Shown: piece after piece, positions 28,592-36,518 of the stretch | How the letters are laid out: the number at the start of each line of letters is the position of its first letter | Numbering within the stretch: position 1 is the stretch's first letter | Virus record (IMG/VR): IMGVR_UViG_3300020558_000012 | Coordinates: 1-47,557 of that record | Source: a virus | Strand: one strand, 5' to 3' | DNA: 47,557 bases | Notes under the pieces: model-generated | Told to the model about the DNA's origin: nothing | Database searches by the model: none | What the model saw: the letters and a program-made list of their open reading frames with translations, nothing else | Translations under genes and position numbers: made by a program

Positions 28592-28798
28592 CTAGAACAG
28601 GGCTATTTGGATACCACCAGTATCTTCTACTTGTTTGCAGTAGTTGTGCTTGTATTCGTGAAGCTCGTCAATAACTTCGGAAATTGTTGTCCCCTTGGCT
28701 TTAAGCCAAACAACAGCTTTACGTTCGCTAATCGAATCTTGTGGGCGCAACGGTAGACCACATACGCAACACGTGAACAACGGTGGGAGTGAAGCCAT
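28592..28798 (-). CDS. Zinc-binding hypothetical protein (68 aa)
   Basis: Opens with LFTCCVCGLPL, a CxxC knuckle, followed by a helical part (ISEVIDELHEYKHNYCKQV) that could add Cys/His ligands. Function unknown. Confidence 0.72.
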   Translation of the reverse strand: MASLPPLFTCCVCGLPLRPQDSISERKAVVWLKAKGTTISEVIDELHEYKHNYCKQVEDTGGIQIALF

Positions 28799-28804
28799 AA
28801 TCTA

Positions 28805-29002
28805 TTACCACTTTCCTACTGGGCATTCAGCCTCAATTAGTCTTGTTTTTAAATGCATGAAGCAACCACACACAGCGCACTGCTGCGTTTGGCGCAAGAA
28901 TTCAGGGCATGCCTTGCAGATAGCGAAGCGCTCCTGTTGTTTCTTTTCGGTCGTGTAATTCTGTCGGCGCAGCAAGTGCCAGGGCATGTTTCGTCGTCTC
29001 AT
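28805..29002 (-). CDS. Zinc-ribbon protein (65 aa)
   Basis: AICKACPEF, CAVCGCFMHLKTRL and ECPVGKW give five to six cysteines in the order CxxC, CxxCxC, C. This short pattern (…CxxCGCxMxxKTxL…CPxGKW) is very common in phage genomes; no function is assigned. The first Met (or the sixth residue) may start it. Confidence 0.78.
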   Translation of the reverse strand: MRRRNMPWHLLRRQNYTTEKKQQERFAICKACPEFLRQTQQCAVCGCFMHLKTRLIEAECPVGKW

Positions 29003-29005
29003 AAC

Positions 29006-29101
29006 TTAATCCCGACCACCCCGTGCCTTGCTATCAAATTTTAAAAATCCGTACAGAACTAGCAAGAGCAGCACGGAAACAATAACGCTGTTGGTATCCA
29101 T
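29006..29101 (-). CDS. 31-aa single-span membrane peptide
   Basis: MDTNSVIVSVLLLLVLYGFL then basic KFDSKARGGRD. The hydrophobic stretch is residues 6-20. Its last codons and stop are formed by a CGGGGTGGTCGGGATTAAGT repeat unit, which ends 2 nt before the ATG of the next gene. Confidence 0.55.
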   Translation of the reverse strand: MDTNSVIVSVLLLLVLYGFLKFDSKARGGRD

Positions 29102-29229
29102 GGACCCATGATAGCGATTTTCTCGCTTTTCATCAAGCTCACTGATAAACCTGCTTTCCTCGACTTAGGATTCACATCGCAGACCGGCAGGGCTCACACT
29201 CTCCTTTCGGTATCCAACACACGTGAGCC
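29102..29229. other. Divergent intergenic region
   Basis: Between the minus-strand small genes and the helicase gene. No repeats of the three families are seen here. Confidence 0.4.
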
Positions 29230-29258
29230 TTGTCGGTCCTCATTTTTATCTGTACAAT
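29230..29258 (+). promoter_or_regulatory. Leaderless promoter of the SNF2 helicase gene
   Basis: TTGTCG, 17 nt, TACAAT; GTG 29266 begins 7 nt after the -10. Confidence 0.6.
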
Positions 29259-29265
29259 GTCCATC

Positions 29266-31194
29266 GTGAAGTTATTTTTAGACCACAACGAAATAATTCT
29301 TGATTTTCCATTTGATGCCGGCCAGGTTGAGGAAATAAAACGCATATCAGGTGCAAGGTGGGACAAGATTGGCCGTGTGTGGCGCTTACCAATTACGGCT
29401 ATCAATGAAGGTCGTGAGTTTGCATTGCGTCATAACTTTGAGGTCACTGTCGATGCTCTAAAGTTCTCCGTACCAATACCTGCTATAGGGCGCACCGGTG
29501 CTCGTGTGTATGTCGATAATGGTATGGCGGTTATCCGTGTGCCTTATGAGCGAGTAATCATTAAGGCTATTAAACAAATACCTGGCATTACATGGGATAG
29601 CAAAATGCTTGCATGGAAAGCCCCCCTTACATCGATTACAAATATCATTACGTGGGCCAAATCTTTCGGCGTTACCGTAGACAATGAGCTAATGGACATG
29701 GCTGTACAAGTAGAGACAGAGATGACTGAATTGATACAGGCATCACGCTCGGTAGACGCAGAGATACAGATACCTGAACTACAAGGCGCACTGCTGCCGT
29801 ATCAGAAAGCTGGAGTTTCGTACGCTGCAAGAGCCCGTAGGACATTTATCGCTGACGACATGGGTCTCGGAAAGACACTGCAGGCGATGTCCACGCTCGA
29901 ATACGTTCACGACAGTTACCCAGCAGTCGTTGTATGTCCACCAAGTCTCGTGCTTAACTGGGCGAGTGAATATTCGAAGTGGTATCCACATCGCAAGGTG
30001 GCCACTGTGACGAACCGTAAGTCATTCCCTGACGCAGGCACATATGACGTTGTGGTAGTTGGATACAGCAATATCGCTACATGGGAGAAGCAACTATCCA
30101 AACATCGCTCGTACGTATGGGATGAAAGCCACTATCTAAAAACGCCCACCTCGCAGAGAACGAAAGCAGCAGTCAAGATAGCTCGTAGCGCACCAAAAGA
30201 AGGTCTCGTATTGTGTCTCACGGGAACACCCGTAACGAACAGGCCGAACGAATACGCAAGCCAACTTGATGTACTGGGTCGCCTCAAGGACTTTGGTGGG
30301 TTGTGGGGTTTCTATCGACGCTATTGCGCTGCATACCAAGACAGTTTTGGTCAGTGGAATATCAGTGGACACTCACACCTAGACGAACTCAATGACAGGC
30401 TTCGTGGCACTTGCTACATACGCCGTACGAAAGACCAAGTGTTATCGGAGTTGCCACCCGTAGTCCATAGCAAATTGCTGGTAGAGGGCTCATCACAAGC
30501 GATGAAAGAATACAAGAAAGCAGAGAACGACATTATTCTCTACATCGCAGAGCGAGCCCGACAACTCGCCATAGAGCAGGGCAAGTCACAGCACGGCGCT
30601 GCCATATCAGCAATGATTAGGGCAGAAGCGAACGAACATTTAGTCCGTCTGTCGGTGCTTCGCCGTCTTGCTGCGAAAGCAAAGATGGAAGTCGCTCATG
30701 AGTGGATTACTGAACGTATAGAGGCCGGCCGTAAGGTCGTTGTCGCTGCACACCATCGAGACATCGTTGACGAAATCGCCCGTAAGTATGGAGACCTACG
30801 TATTCAGGGTGGAATGAAGGTTGAGGAAGTAGAGGAGAATAAACGCAAGTTTCAGCAGTTAACCGTAGATAAAGCACCCGTAATCGTGTTATCTATCCAG
30901 GCTGCCAAAACTGGACACACACTCACTGCGTCAGAGGAGTGTTTATTCATAGAACTTCCGTGGACACCAGCAGACGTAGACCAGACATACTCACGCCTAC
31001 ATCGCATCGGACAACAAGGAAGCGTGACGGCAACTTATCTATTAACTAAAGACACCATTGATGAGGAGATTTATCAACTCATCGAGCGAAAGCGTTCGGT
31101 GGTAAATGCGTCAGTAGAAGGTGGGGAGTTCGCTAACGAGGATAGTGCCGTGCAACTTATTCTGAATTTACTCGGTAAAGCAGAACAGAACTAA
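29266..31194 (+). CDS. SMARCAL1/HARP-like SNF2 helicase
   Basis: 642 aa. N-terminal about 150 residues resemble HARP-type DNA-binding repeats (ARWDKIGRVWRLP and TWDSKMLAWKAPL are two similar blocks). Walker A DDMGLGKT near 199, DESH motif near 285, CLTGTPVTNRP (motif III), and C-terminal helicase motifs ending SRLHRIGQQGSV (motif VI). This is the layout of SNF2-family annealing helicases, which translocate on double-stranded DNA and remodel forks. The GTG start is set by the promoter; an ATG 9 nt earlier is also possible. One in-frame 11-mer variant (ATYLLT) occurs near the end. Confidence 0.88.
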   Translation: MKLFLDHNEIILDFPFDAGQVEEIKRISGARWDKIGRVWRLPITAINEGREFALRHNFEVTVDALKFSVPIPAIGRTGARVYVDNGMAVIRVPYERVIIKAIKQIPGITWDSKMLAWKAPLTSITNIITWAKSFGVTVDNELMDMAVQVETEMTELIQASRSVDAEIQIPELQGALLPYQKAGVSYAARARRTFIADDMGLGKTLQAMSTLEYVHDSYPAVVVCPPSLVLNWASEYSKWYPHRKVATVTNRKSFPDAGTYDVVVVGYSNIATWEKQLSKHRSYVWDESHYLKTPTSQRTKAAVKIARSAPKEGLVLCLTGTPVTNRPNEYASQLDVLGRLKDFGGLWGFYRRYCAAYQDSFGQWNISGHSHLDELNDRLRGTCYIRRTKDQVLSELPPVVHSKLLVEGSSQAMKEYKKAENDIILYIAERARQLAIEQGKSQHGAAISAMIRAEANEHLVRLSVLRRLAAKAKMEVAHEWITERIEAGRKVVVAAHHRDIVDEIARKYGDLRIQGGMKVEEVEENKRKFQQLTVDKAPVIVLSIQAAKTGHTLTASEECLFIELPWTPADVDQTYSRLHRIGQQGSVTATYLLTKDTIDEEIYQLIERKRSVVNASVEGGEFANEDSAVQLILNLLGKAEQN

Positions 31195-31658
31195 TCGGTT
31201 TCGGAACTTGTTTCCGACTTACCCGTGGCACCCTGGGTGCGACCGTAAAATATTTCCTCTGCAATTAGTTTGGAATATTTCTTACGCAAGCGCCATATTT
31301 TCTTGTTCATTTCAGTCATCTCTTGGCTCATTCGAGCTTTGATTATTGCTTTGTCGTCATACACGCCGTGCCCATTAAATAGTGCGTCATGGATATCTGC
31401 GTCCTCAATGATGATGTCTGATATCCAACCGGCACGTTTGTCTATTGCCATCATTAATTCACACAAACCCTCTACGCCGAATTCATCGTGAATTCGATTT
31501 GCGATTATTGAGCAGAAGTGTGAACGATACATATTTCTCGCTTTCTGCGAGTTAGACATGAACTCGGATATGAACAGCGCAAGTTCTTCCTTTGTCGGCA
31601 TTTCTTCGCCATCATCACCGGCAAATTCGTAAAAATCGTCTGCGCCGTCGTTATTCAT
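31191..31658 (-). CDS. Acidic hypothetical protein (155 aa)
   Basis: Convergent with, and overlapping by 4 nt, the helicase gene. Opens with an acidic stretch (NNDGADDFYEFAGDDGEEM), then helices; EMNKKIWRLRKKYSKLIAEE is basic. No motif recognised. Confidence 0.7.
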   Translation of the reverse strand: MNNDGADDFYEFAGDDGEEMPTKEELALFISEFMSNSQKARNMYRSHFCSIIANRIHDEFGVEGLCELMMAIDKRAGWISDIIIEDADIHDALFNGHGVYDDKAIIKARMSQEMTEMNKKIWRLRKKYSKLIAEEIFYGRTQGATGKSETSSETD

Positions 31659-31706
31659 CTTGCCTCACTTTTCTATGGGCTTGACTAATAATACCCGTAC
31701 TAGAAG

Positions 31707-32732
31707 TCAGACATTTGTTAATAGATAAGTTTGAGTTTTTAGTTTTGTTCTCGTCACCCATGAGTTGTTGTCCATGGACGCGAGCGCGCGTTCATCGCGA
31801 GAAGCATCTCGGTAGTGGTCGAGATATTCGCCGATGGCGTTATAGATTGACCAGCCGTTGTACCCGTAGTTCTTTGCGTTGTTTTCGTTTTCATAAATAG
31901 CGCGAACTAGCGACAACACGTCATCACGGTTCTTTCTCTGACGCTCTGTGCTATTTGGCTCTATCGGAAATGCTGTATTTAGGACTTTGTCAAGAACTTG
32001 TGTGCGTGCTGGAACTTTCACTGCCAGTAGTCGTTCGGCAGTAGCAGCAAAGTTGTTTGCCCATTCATTAGATATCGCAAGAACTTCATTCGCTTGCTCT
32101 ATCGCTCTGTCTGCATTACGAGTGTGACGAGCAGTAAATACCCGTCGAGCGCTTTCTATGCCAAGCGTTACGGTATTTTGACATACGGCACGAATAGAAG
32201 TGTTGGCGAATGTAATTGCCGTCTTTCCATCGTGTCCATTGCGAACAAGTAAGTAGCGCGCTATTTGGTCATTCACGCCAGCAGGGTCTACGACTATCGC
32301 GCCCAAGTCAAGTGAAGCAAAGAAACCTTTTCCATCGTGTAGAACACCGGCGGTATCTACAACTGCGTCTCCTTCGGAAGCACCCACGATGCTTAGCGCA
32401 TAATCCAAACACTCTTTATTCTGCTGAACTACATAACGCGTTCCAACGGTGGCCAAACCGGTGAATGTGCCGTCAATGTTGACCCGTACGGTTGCACGAC
32501 TGTCCGGCACGAGAATAGTTGTGCCATCAGGGTTCCGTAGTGGTTCGCCATTGTCATCGCAAATTGCCACCCGTGTTGTGACTACATCGAAGTTCGCCTG
32601 TGAAGCTTCGAGCATTGCCTCTGCCGTTTGTAGCCCCTTCATTGGCGTTCCAAGCCTGTGCCACGGGATTTCTCTGTCGGCGTATGCCATTCTCGCTGTG
32701 CCGTCTTTATTGATTTCTAGTCCGTGTGCCAT
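31707..32732 (-). CDS. DUF932 phage/plasmid-like protein
   Basis: 341 aa. MAHGLEINKDGTARMAYADR, then EIPWHRLGTPM, GTRYVVQQNKECLDYALSIV, RYLLVRNGHDGKTAI and SIRAVCQNTVTLG are the conserved blocks of DUF932 (TIGR03299 type), a protein common on phages and plasmids with no settled function, sometimes near recombination genes. The last residues TYLLTNV come from an 11-mer variant that has replaced the end of the gene. GAAAG precedes the ATG. Confidence 0.9.
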   Translation of the reverse strand: MAHGLEINKDGTARMAYADREIPWHRLGTPMKGLQTAEAMLEASQANFDVVTTRVAICDDNGEPLRNPDGTTILVPDSRATVRVNIDGTFTGLATVGTRYVVQQNKECLDYALSIVGASEGDAVVDTAGVLHDGKGFFASLDLGAIVVDPAGVNDQIARYLLVRNGHDGKTAITFANTSIRAVCQNTVTLGIESARRVFTARHTRNADRAIEQANEVLAISNEWANNFAATAERLLAVKVPARTQVLDKVLNTAFPIEPNSTERQRKNRDDVLSLVRAIYENENNAKNYGYNGWSIYNAIGEYLDHYRDASRDERALASMDNNSWVTRTKLKTQTYLLTNV

Positions 32733-32873
32733 TTCGTGTCTTTCCTTCTCTCTCTTTTAGATAAATCTAACCGAGTATTGCCTGGTTCATTGTACACCGG
32801 GGCTCCAGAGGCAGGGGCAGTGGTTGGGGTTCGGTCTGTGGCGAGGGCGCACGGGTGGGTCGGCAGAAAGTCG
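32733..32873. repeat. Divergent control region
   Basis: Contains the near-palindrome TTAGATAAATCTAA (about 32758), CGGGGCTCC of the stem-loop family and a plus-strand CGGGTGGGTCGGCAGAAAGT unit (about 32853-32872) directly before the promoter of the 32938 gene. Confidence 0.55.
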
Positions 32874-32901
32874 GATAATTCTGCTCGTCAATGGTTATGA
32901 T
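32874..32901 (+). promoter_or_regulatory. GATAA-class promoter, gene 32938-33216
   Basis: GATAATTCTGC, 11 nt, TATGAT. GAAAGGGG follows before the ATG. Confidence 0.75.
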
Positions 32902-32937
32902 TTATTCAGGAACTAACGCTCGTGAAAGGGGCAACTA

Positions 32938-33216
32938 ATGAAGTTACTAGATAAGTGCGAAAACTGGTGTCAGGAACATTATCTCGGAACGATGAAGGCT
33001 CTGCTCGGCATTATCTCTGCCGTGCCGACTATCGGACTGTTCGGAGTGGTTCAGGCGTACTACAACAGCAACATCGGCGACCTGCTGACCTGTTTGTTCA
33101 TCGTGGTAGGTGGAACGGTGATTACCACCCTATTCGCTCTGACCGTGTACAACGAACATCAAGACGAACGCTACGGCTCTATTCGCCGTCACCCAGTCAC
33201 GAAGCGAGTGCGCTAA
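32938..33216 (+). CDS. Small membrane protein (92 aa)
   Basis: Two transmembrane segments (about 19-40, MKALLGIISAVPTIGLFGVV, and 48-69, LLTCLFIVVGGTVITTLFAL) with a basic C-terminus, so both ends are probably inside. Starts MKLLDKCENW, where LLDK is an in-frame 11-mer right behind the start codon, as in the 15327-15656 gene. Coupled to the next gene by TAATG. Confidence 0.72.
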   Translation: MKLLDKCENWCQEHYLGTMKALLGIISAVPTIGLFGVVQAYYNSNIGDLLTCLFIVVGGTVITTLFALTVYNEHQDERYGSIRRHPVTKRVR

Positions 33217-33917
33217 TGACTACGACAGCACTGGACACCCGTAGCGTGTTAGCAGAAATGCTAACAGAAAACACTGGAACGCACATCTTGGACAGTGGTG
33301 GCGCATACGGCAGGAACTGGGAACGAAACAATGGCAAGACGCTTGCCGATTTTGAGAACGAACCGACTGCGTGGGCTGACGGTTATGGCGTAGTGCTTTC
33401 AGTTTTTCACTTTCTTGCGAACCGTGTGGAGTTTCTGCCGAGTATCCAAGCCGAGTTAGATGATTTGGCACGGTGTATGCCTGATGAGGGCTGGTTGGCT
33501 ATCGCCGAGACACTGGCTGAACGCTACGACCCTAAGCCTCGTACTTGGAACACTTACAACGGCGAGGACAGTCTTTCGCAAACACTACAAGGCGTATCGT
33601 TCACCCGTAATGACGGTGAGACTGTGAGCCTTATTCAGATACACGGGGGCTGTGATGTTCGTGGTGGATACACGAAGCCTCGTGCTTTCCGTGTGACGGT
33701 GGAAATGGCTGACTGTTTCCCATACGACCACAACTCTTATGAGTTGGAGTGTCCGACTGATAACGAACACTCTCTCTCGTATTTGGGTGAGTACATCGGT
33801 TGGCACGGGTCAAGCATTGACGCTGATGAGTATCCGACATACGACAGCGAGAAGCGAACAGCGAACTGTGTGAAGTGTGGTTCGCCATTCATCGTTCACG
33901 CCTCTGAACCGTACTAG
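33216..33917 (+). CDS. Hypothetical phage protein with C-terminal zinc knuckle
   Basis: 233 aa. GTHILDSGGAYGRNWERNNG near the N-terminus resembles an uncharacterised phage protein family; near the end NCVKCGSPFIVH is a CxxC knuckle. Acidic, Tyr/Trp-rich. The stop TAG is part of an 11-mer. Function unknown. Confidence 0.78.
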   Translation: MTTTALDTRSVLAEMLTENTGTHILDSGGAYGRNWERNNGKTLADFENEPTAWADGYGVVLSVFHFLANRVEFLPSIQAELDDLARCMPDEGWLAIAETLAERYDPKPRTWNTYNGEDSLSQTLQGVSFTRNDGETVSLIQIHGGCDVRGGYTKPRAFRVTVEMADCFPYDHNSYELECPTDNEHSLSYLGEYIGWHGSSIDADEYPTYDSEKRTANCVKCGSPFIVHASEPY

Positions 33918-34150
33918 ATAAGTCTCAACGGTCACCCGTAGCCTCTGCGCTCTTATCCCCAACCCCCTTTCATCAAGGGCGTAGGGGTTACGGGGTTTCA
34001 CTTATCTAGTGAGCATTACTCTGCTACGGCGAGACTATGACTTACTAGATAAGTGTTCATCACAAGTGAGGGCAAAGTGCGAAGCACTGCGCCAGCCGGG
34101 GCTCCGAGCGTTTGAGTGTGGTTTGTGTTGTAACTAGATAAGATGATGAG
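33918..34150. other. Intergenic region with 11-mers
   Basis: Copies at 33914, 33997 and 34044, an AACCCC/GGGGTT inverted repeat (about 33960-34000) that may terminate the upstream gene, a CGGGGCTCC half-element and an altered 11-mer (AACTAGATAAGATG) whose end leads to the next start. No gene seen. Confidence 0.5.
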
Positions 34151-34483
34151 ATGAACGAGAACACCTATCGAACAGCAAAGACAATTCTCATCGCTATCGC
34201 AATAACACTTGCGTCAGTATTCGCATTTGGGTATTTGGAAAGACAGCAAGCAAGAGACAGTGAGTTCTTTTGTGATGGCACACCAGTCACTATCAAAGAA
34301 GGCGACACTCTCTATTGGATAGCCCGAACAAAGTGTGAAGGCAACACTATGGAAGTGGTGGACAGACTTGTCGCCCTGTACGGCACGACATTGACTATCG
34401 GTGACACCATCTATCTGCCGACACACAACTCCTGTGAGTTGCGTATGACAGACGGTGGTCAAGTAATGGAAGAGTGTGCGTGA
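34151..34483 (+). CDS. Membrane-anchored LysM protein, paralogue of 19460-19759
   Basis: 110 aa. Transmembrane segment at about 11-28 (ILIAIAITLASVFAFGY), then FFCDGTPVTIKEGDTLYWIA with the LysM core, the cysteine pair and the ALYGTTLTIGDTIYLP end matching the first copy (CSEATIIVREGDTLWSIA; DKYGTTIHAGQAIDLP). The two proteins share length, order and cysteines, so they are duplicates. Likely periplasmic/extracellular glycan-binding domain. Confidence 0.82.
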   Translation: MNENTYRTAKTILIAIAITLASVFAFGYLERQQARDSEFFCDGTPVTIKEGDTLYWIARTKCEGNTMEVVDRLVALYGTTLTIGDTIYLPTHNSCELRMTDGGQVMEECA

Positions 34484-34492
34484 TGAACTTAT

Positions 34493-34696
34493 CTAGTTCA
34501 GTATCTGTCCAACACTGACAACGAAAACTTCTCCACAGTAAAGCACACGGGCGTACTGTTTATCTGTGTCGTGGTATGAGATGAACTCTGCTTCCACAGC
34601 ACCCGTAGTCATTCGGCGTGCCTTGTCTGAAACGATGTGACCGAACGACACTGGTATCAACAGCGTCTGACCTACGGTAAGTCCTTTGGTAATCAC
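34493..34696 (-). CDS. Hypothetical protein (67 aa)
   Basis: Beta-rich (LTVGQTLLIPVSFGHIV, YARVLYCGEVFVVSV), possibly a small barrel. Start overlaps the stop of the upstream gene; its own stop TAG is in an 11-mer. Confidence 0.65.
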   Translation of the reverse strand: MITKGLTVGQTLLIPVSFGHIVSDKARRMTTGAVEAEFISYHDTDKQYARVLYCGEVFVVSVGQILN

Positions 34697-34881
34697 TAGA
34701 TGCCGTATGTTCCGAGTTGAGTGCGCTCTGCTTGGCGCAAGACTTCGTAGATTTCGGAAACATGCGCTTCCGTGTGTTCATCATCAGCGAACAACCTGAC
34801 TATCTGTAAGACACACTCCAAGCGAGCAACCTGCTGTGCCGTAAGTGTGATAGTGAGTTCTGCGTTTCGTGCTATTCCCAT
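34696..34881 (-). CDS. Helical hypothetical protein (61 aa)
   Basis: ELTITLTAQQVARLECVLQI continues as helix; no motif recognised. AAAGGGG lies 6 nt before the ATG. Confidence 0.68.
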   Translation of the reverse strand: MGIARNAELTITLTAQQVARLECVLQIVRLFADDEHTEAHVSEIYEVLRQAERTQLGTYGI

Positions 34882-34902
34882 TGTGTTCCCCTTTCGGTAT
34901 TG

Positions 34903-34930
34903 ACCTTAGGGTAGGGCGAGCAGACTTATC
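34903..34930 (-). promoter_or_regulatory. GATAA-class promoter, genes 34881-34493
   Basis: GATAAGTCTGC, 11 nt, TAAGGT. Upstream base change gives AATAGATAAGT; the preceding gene stops inside it. Confidence 0.7.
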
Positions 34931-35337
34931 TATTTACTATCTGTGACATCACGCCACTGACCATCAACGACCACCTGATAGTGCGCCCCCGACACTGGCA
35001 CGAGTTCGCCATTAGCATTGCGTTCATACTTGCCGAAGTTCTCAGTGGAACGCCATGCCCACTCACAGCACGGTGTTTCACTATCGCAGGGGTGTGTCCC
35101 CTTACCTATCGTCTCTGCCAATGCTGGGAACAGAGTAAGGAACTTCACTATGCAGTCGTGACACAGTATCCAACTACGGCTACGGCGATTACTAAACAGT
35201 ACATCTACCTCATCAGTGAAGCCACCATAGTAACCAAATAGGTCAAATGGTAAATCCCAACCGTTACTAGGTAGGTGCTTTTGTTCATCGCACTGGACAT
35301 CGTAGTCACAACCTGAACAGCGAACATGGTTACTCAT
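34930..35337 (-). CDS. Cysteine-rich hypothetical protein (135 aa)
   Basis: CSGCDYDVQC near the start, ILCHDCIVKFL in the middle and HPCDSETPCCEW later give at least seven cysteines, consistent with one or two zinc sites. Function unknown. Ends VVVDGQWRDVTDSK. Confidence 0.72.
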   Translation of the reverse strand: MSNHVRCSGCDYDVQCDEQKHLPSNGWDLPFDLFGYYGGFTDEVDVLFSNRRSRSWILCHDCIVKFLTLFPALAETIGKGTHPCDSETPCCEWAWRSTENFGKYERNANGELVPVSGAHYQVVVDGQWRDVTDSK

Positions 35338-35346
35338 AACATCTCA

Positions 35347-35374
35347 ACGATAGTCGTATGCGAGCAGACTTATC
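35347..35374 (-). promoter_or_regulatory. GATAA-class promoter, gene 34930-35337
   Basis: GATAAGTCTGC, 11 nt, TATCGT. Only about 10 nt separate the -10 from the ATG, so the leader is almost absent. Confidence 0.72.
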
Positions 35375-35399
35375 TAGTACCCGTAGCACTTGGCGACTT

Positions 35400-35813
35400 C
35401 TATGACTGGCGTGTGTTGAGGCGAAGGTAGGCAGAGTAGGCGTAGTTGCGTTGGCGTTGGCGTTCGGCGTGTGCCCTCTCTGCGTCTGCTGGGGGCATAC
35501 GGTCTATCTCATCATCAGTGGGTGCGAAGCCTATCTCCCTCTCTGCTTCTAGCATCAGTGACACAAGGCTAAGCGTGTGGGTGTCTGCGTACTCACCCGT
35601 AGCGATGTGGCAACCTTGTTCATCTAAGTCAAGTGCCAACAGTTCGCTTGCTACCTTTGAGATGAATACACCTGTGAGTTTCATCTGCGACAGGCGTTGG
35701 TGTGTGGTCAGGTGTTCGTTCGCTGTCCTCTTAGACCGAAGCAACTGTGTGTACATACTGTTGCTTGGAACGAAAGCGACAAACTCTGATGGGGTTGGCT
35801 CTTGTGTTGTCAT
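35400..35813 (-). CDS. Hypothetical protein (137 aa)
   Basis: EFVAFVPSNSMYTQLLRSKR at the start, helical acidic middle, Arg/Gln-rich end (AHAERQRQRNYAYSAYLR). No motif recognised. No GATAA-class promoter or SD of the AAAGGGG type is seen upstream (GAGAGATG precedes). Confidence 0.65.
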   Translation of the reverse strand: MTTQEPTPSEFVAFVPSNSMYTQLLRSKRTANEHLTTHQRLSQMKLTGVFISKVASELLALDLDEQGCHIATGEYADTHTLSLVSLMLEAEREIGFAPTDDEIDRMPPADAERAHAERQRQRNYAYSAYLRLNTRQS

Positions 35814-36300
35814 CTCATCTCTCTCTTGTGTTTGTGTGTGTCGTGTGTATGCGATGTGTATGAGCGAGGCTCTGCGTGGCTAAGCCCACACCAGACCCGA
35901 AACCCGACAGACCCGACAGTGCTGTTGGTTTTGTTGGCGTGTCGTGTTGCGTGTTGGATTACATCGGGTGTGTGGTCTCTCTCTCGGCGTGTGTCTTACT
36001 GAAACACTTGGATAAATCGTCTTGCTGTTTTTTGGGGTGTCGTATTCGGGTCGTGACTTATCTAGTGAGTTGTGTCGTTTTGTAATCAGCCAGAAACCAT
36101 CGGCACACACTGCGAGAGACTGCTGTGTGTCCTCTGCGTGTGTGGACTTGTTGCCGACTACCCCGAGTACCGACACAAATTGCGAAAAATTGTTCGCAGT
36201 GTCGCCTCGCAGCACCTGTCTCTTGTAGCCCCGCGAAACTTTCTCGGTTGAGGCAGGGTGGGTGGGGGAGCAAAATCGCAAAAAATTCATCCCAGGTTTT
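35814..36300. repeat. Long intergenic region, right edge of the repeat zone
   Basis: GT-rich stretch (35820-36050), the last 11-mer of the window (36056-36066), a minus-strand CGGGGTAGTCGGCAACAAGT unit (about 36165-36150) and an AGCCCCGCGAAAC half-element (about 36228). Long frames across it are rejected as they have no start signal and cross the repeats. Confidence 0.55.
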
Positions 36301-36495
36301 TCACTTAAATTTATCCAATGCATACAGCTCGGCCGCCAGTTTGCGGACTTTCTTCCAGTGTCTTGATTGTCTCCCATTTGCCCCCAGACAGCATGGGATG
36401 AGCCCTGTGAAGGACAAATGCATGAATGCCCTGTCTTCGTATGCTTCAATCACGTCCGGTGAATCCGAGTACAAAGCGTCCTGTGTTTCTTTCAC
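36301..36495 (-). CDS. Hypothetical protein (64 aa)
   Basis: GTG start; sequence MKETQDALYSDSPDVIEAYE to ELYALDKFK, helical and basic at the end (RQSRHWKKVRKLA). Divergent from the next gene. No motif recognised. Confidence 0.6.
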   Translation of the reverse strand: MKETQDALYSDSPDVIEAYEDRAFMHLSFTGLIPCCLGANGRQSRHWKKVRKLAAELYALDKFK

Positions 36496-36518
36496 GGTTC
36501 AAGCGTATACTGAAATTC

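Larger units (their letters stand above)
8645..36066. repeat. 11-mer ACTAGATAAGT family
   Basis: About 70 copies by eye, nearly all between 8645 and 36066, in both orientations, plus one at 1422-1432. Positions include gene ends (TAG of the repeat is the stop of the 13210, 15327, 21121, 34493 minus-strand genes and of 24040-24459 and 33216-33917), gene starts (9026, 13205, 16148), promoters, terminator stems and coding regions. Copies are exact far more often than not. None occurs in 2.2-8.6 kb or after 36.1 kb. Confidence 0.9.
11691..36165. repeat. AGCCCCG/CGGGGCT stem-loop with CGGGGTGGTCGGGNNNAAGT units
   Basis: Stem-loops at 15261-15290, 16858-16887, 18456-18486, 19356-19394, 20815-20845, 21747-21777, 23478-23531, 23882-23920 and 25197-25236, with half-elements elsewhere. 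The G-rich unit occurs singly or in tandem (two at 11691-11745, three or more at 15171-15236 and 23395-23475) and always points to the downstream gene, on either strand. One unit closes the 29006-29101 gene. Loops differ while stems are kept. Confidence 0.75.

Noticed and set aside
8645-36066. CRISPR array
   Set aside because: Repeats are short (11 nt), in both orientations, irregularly spaced and without uniform spacers; no Cas genes.
35880-36449. 189-codon minus-strand frame
   Set aside because: Crosses an 11-mer, a stem-loop half-element and the 36301-36495 gene in another frame; composition is not protein-like.
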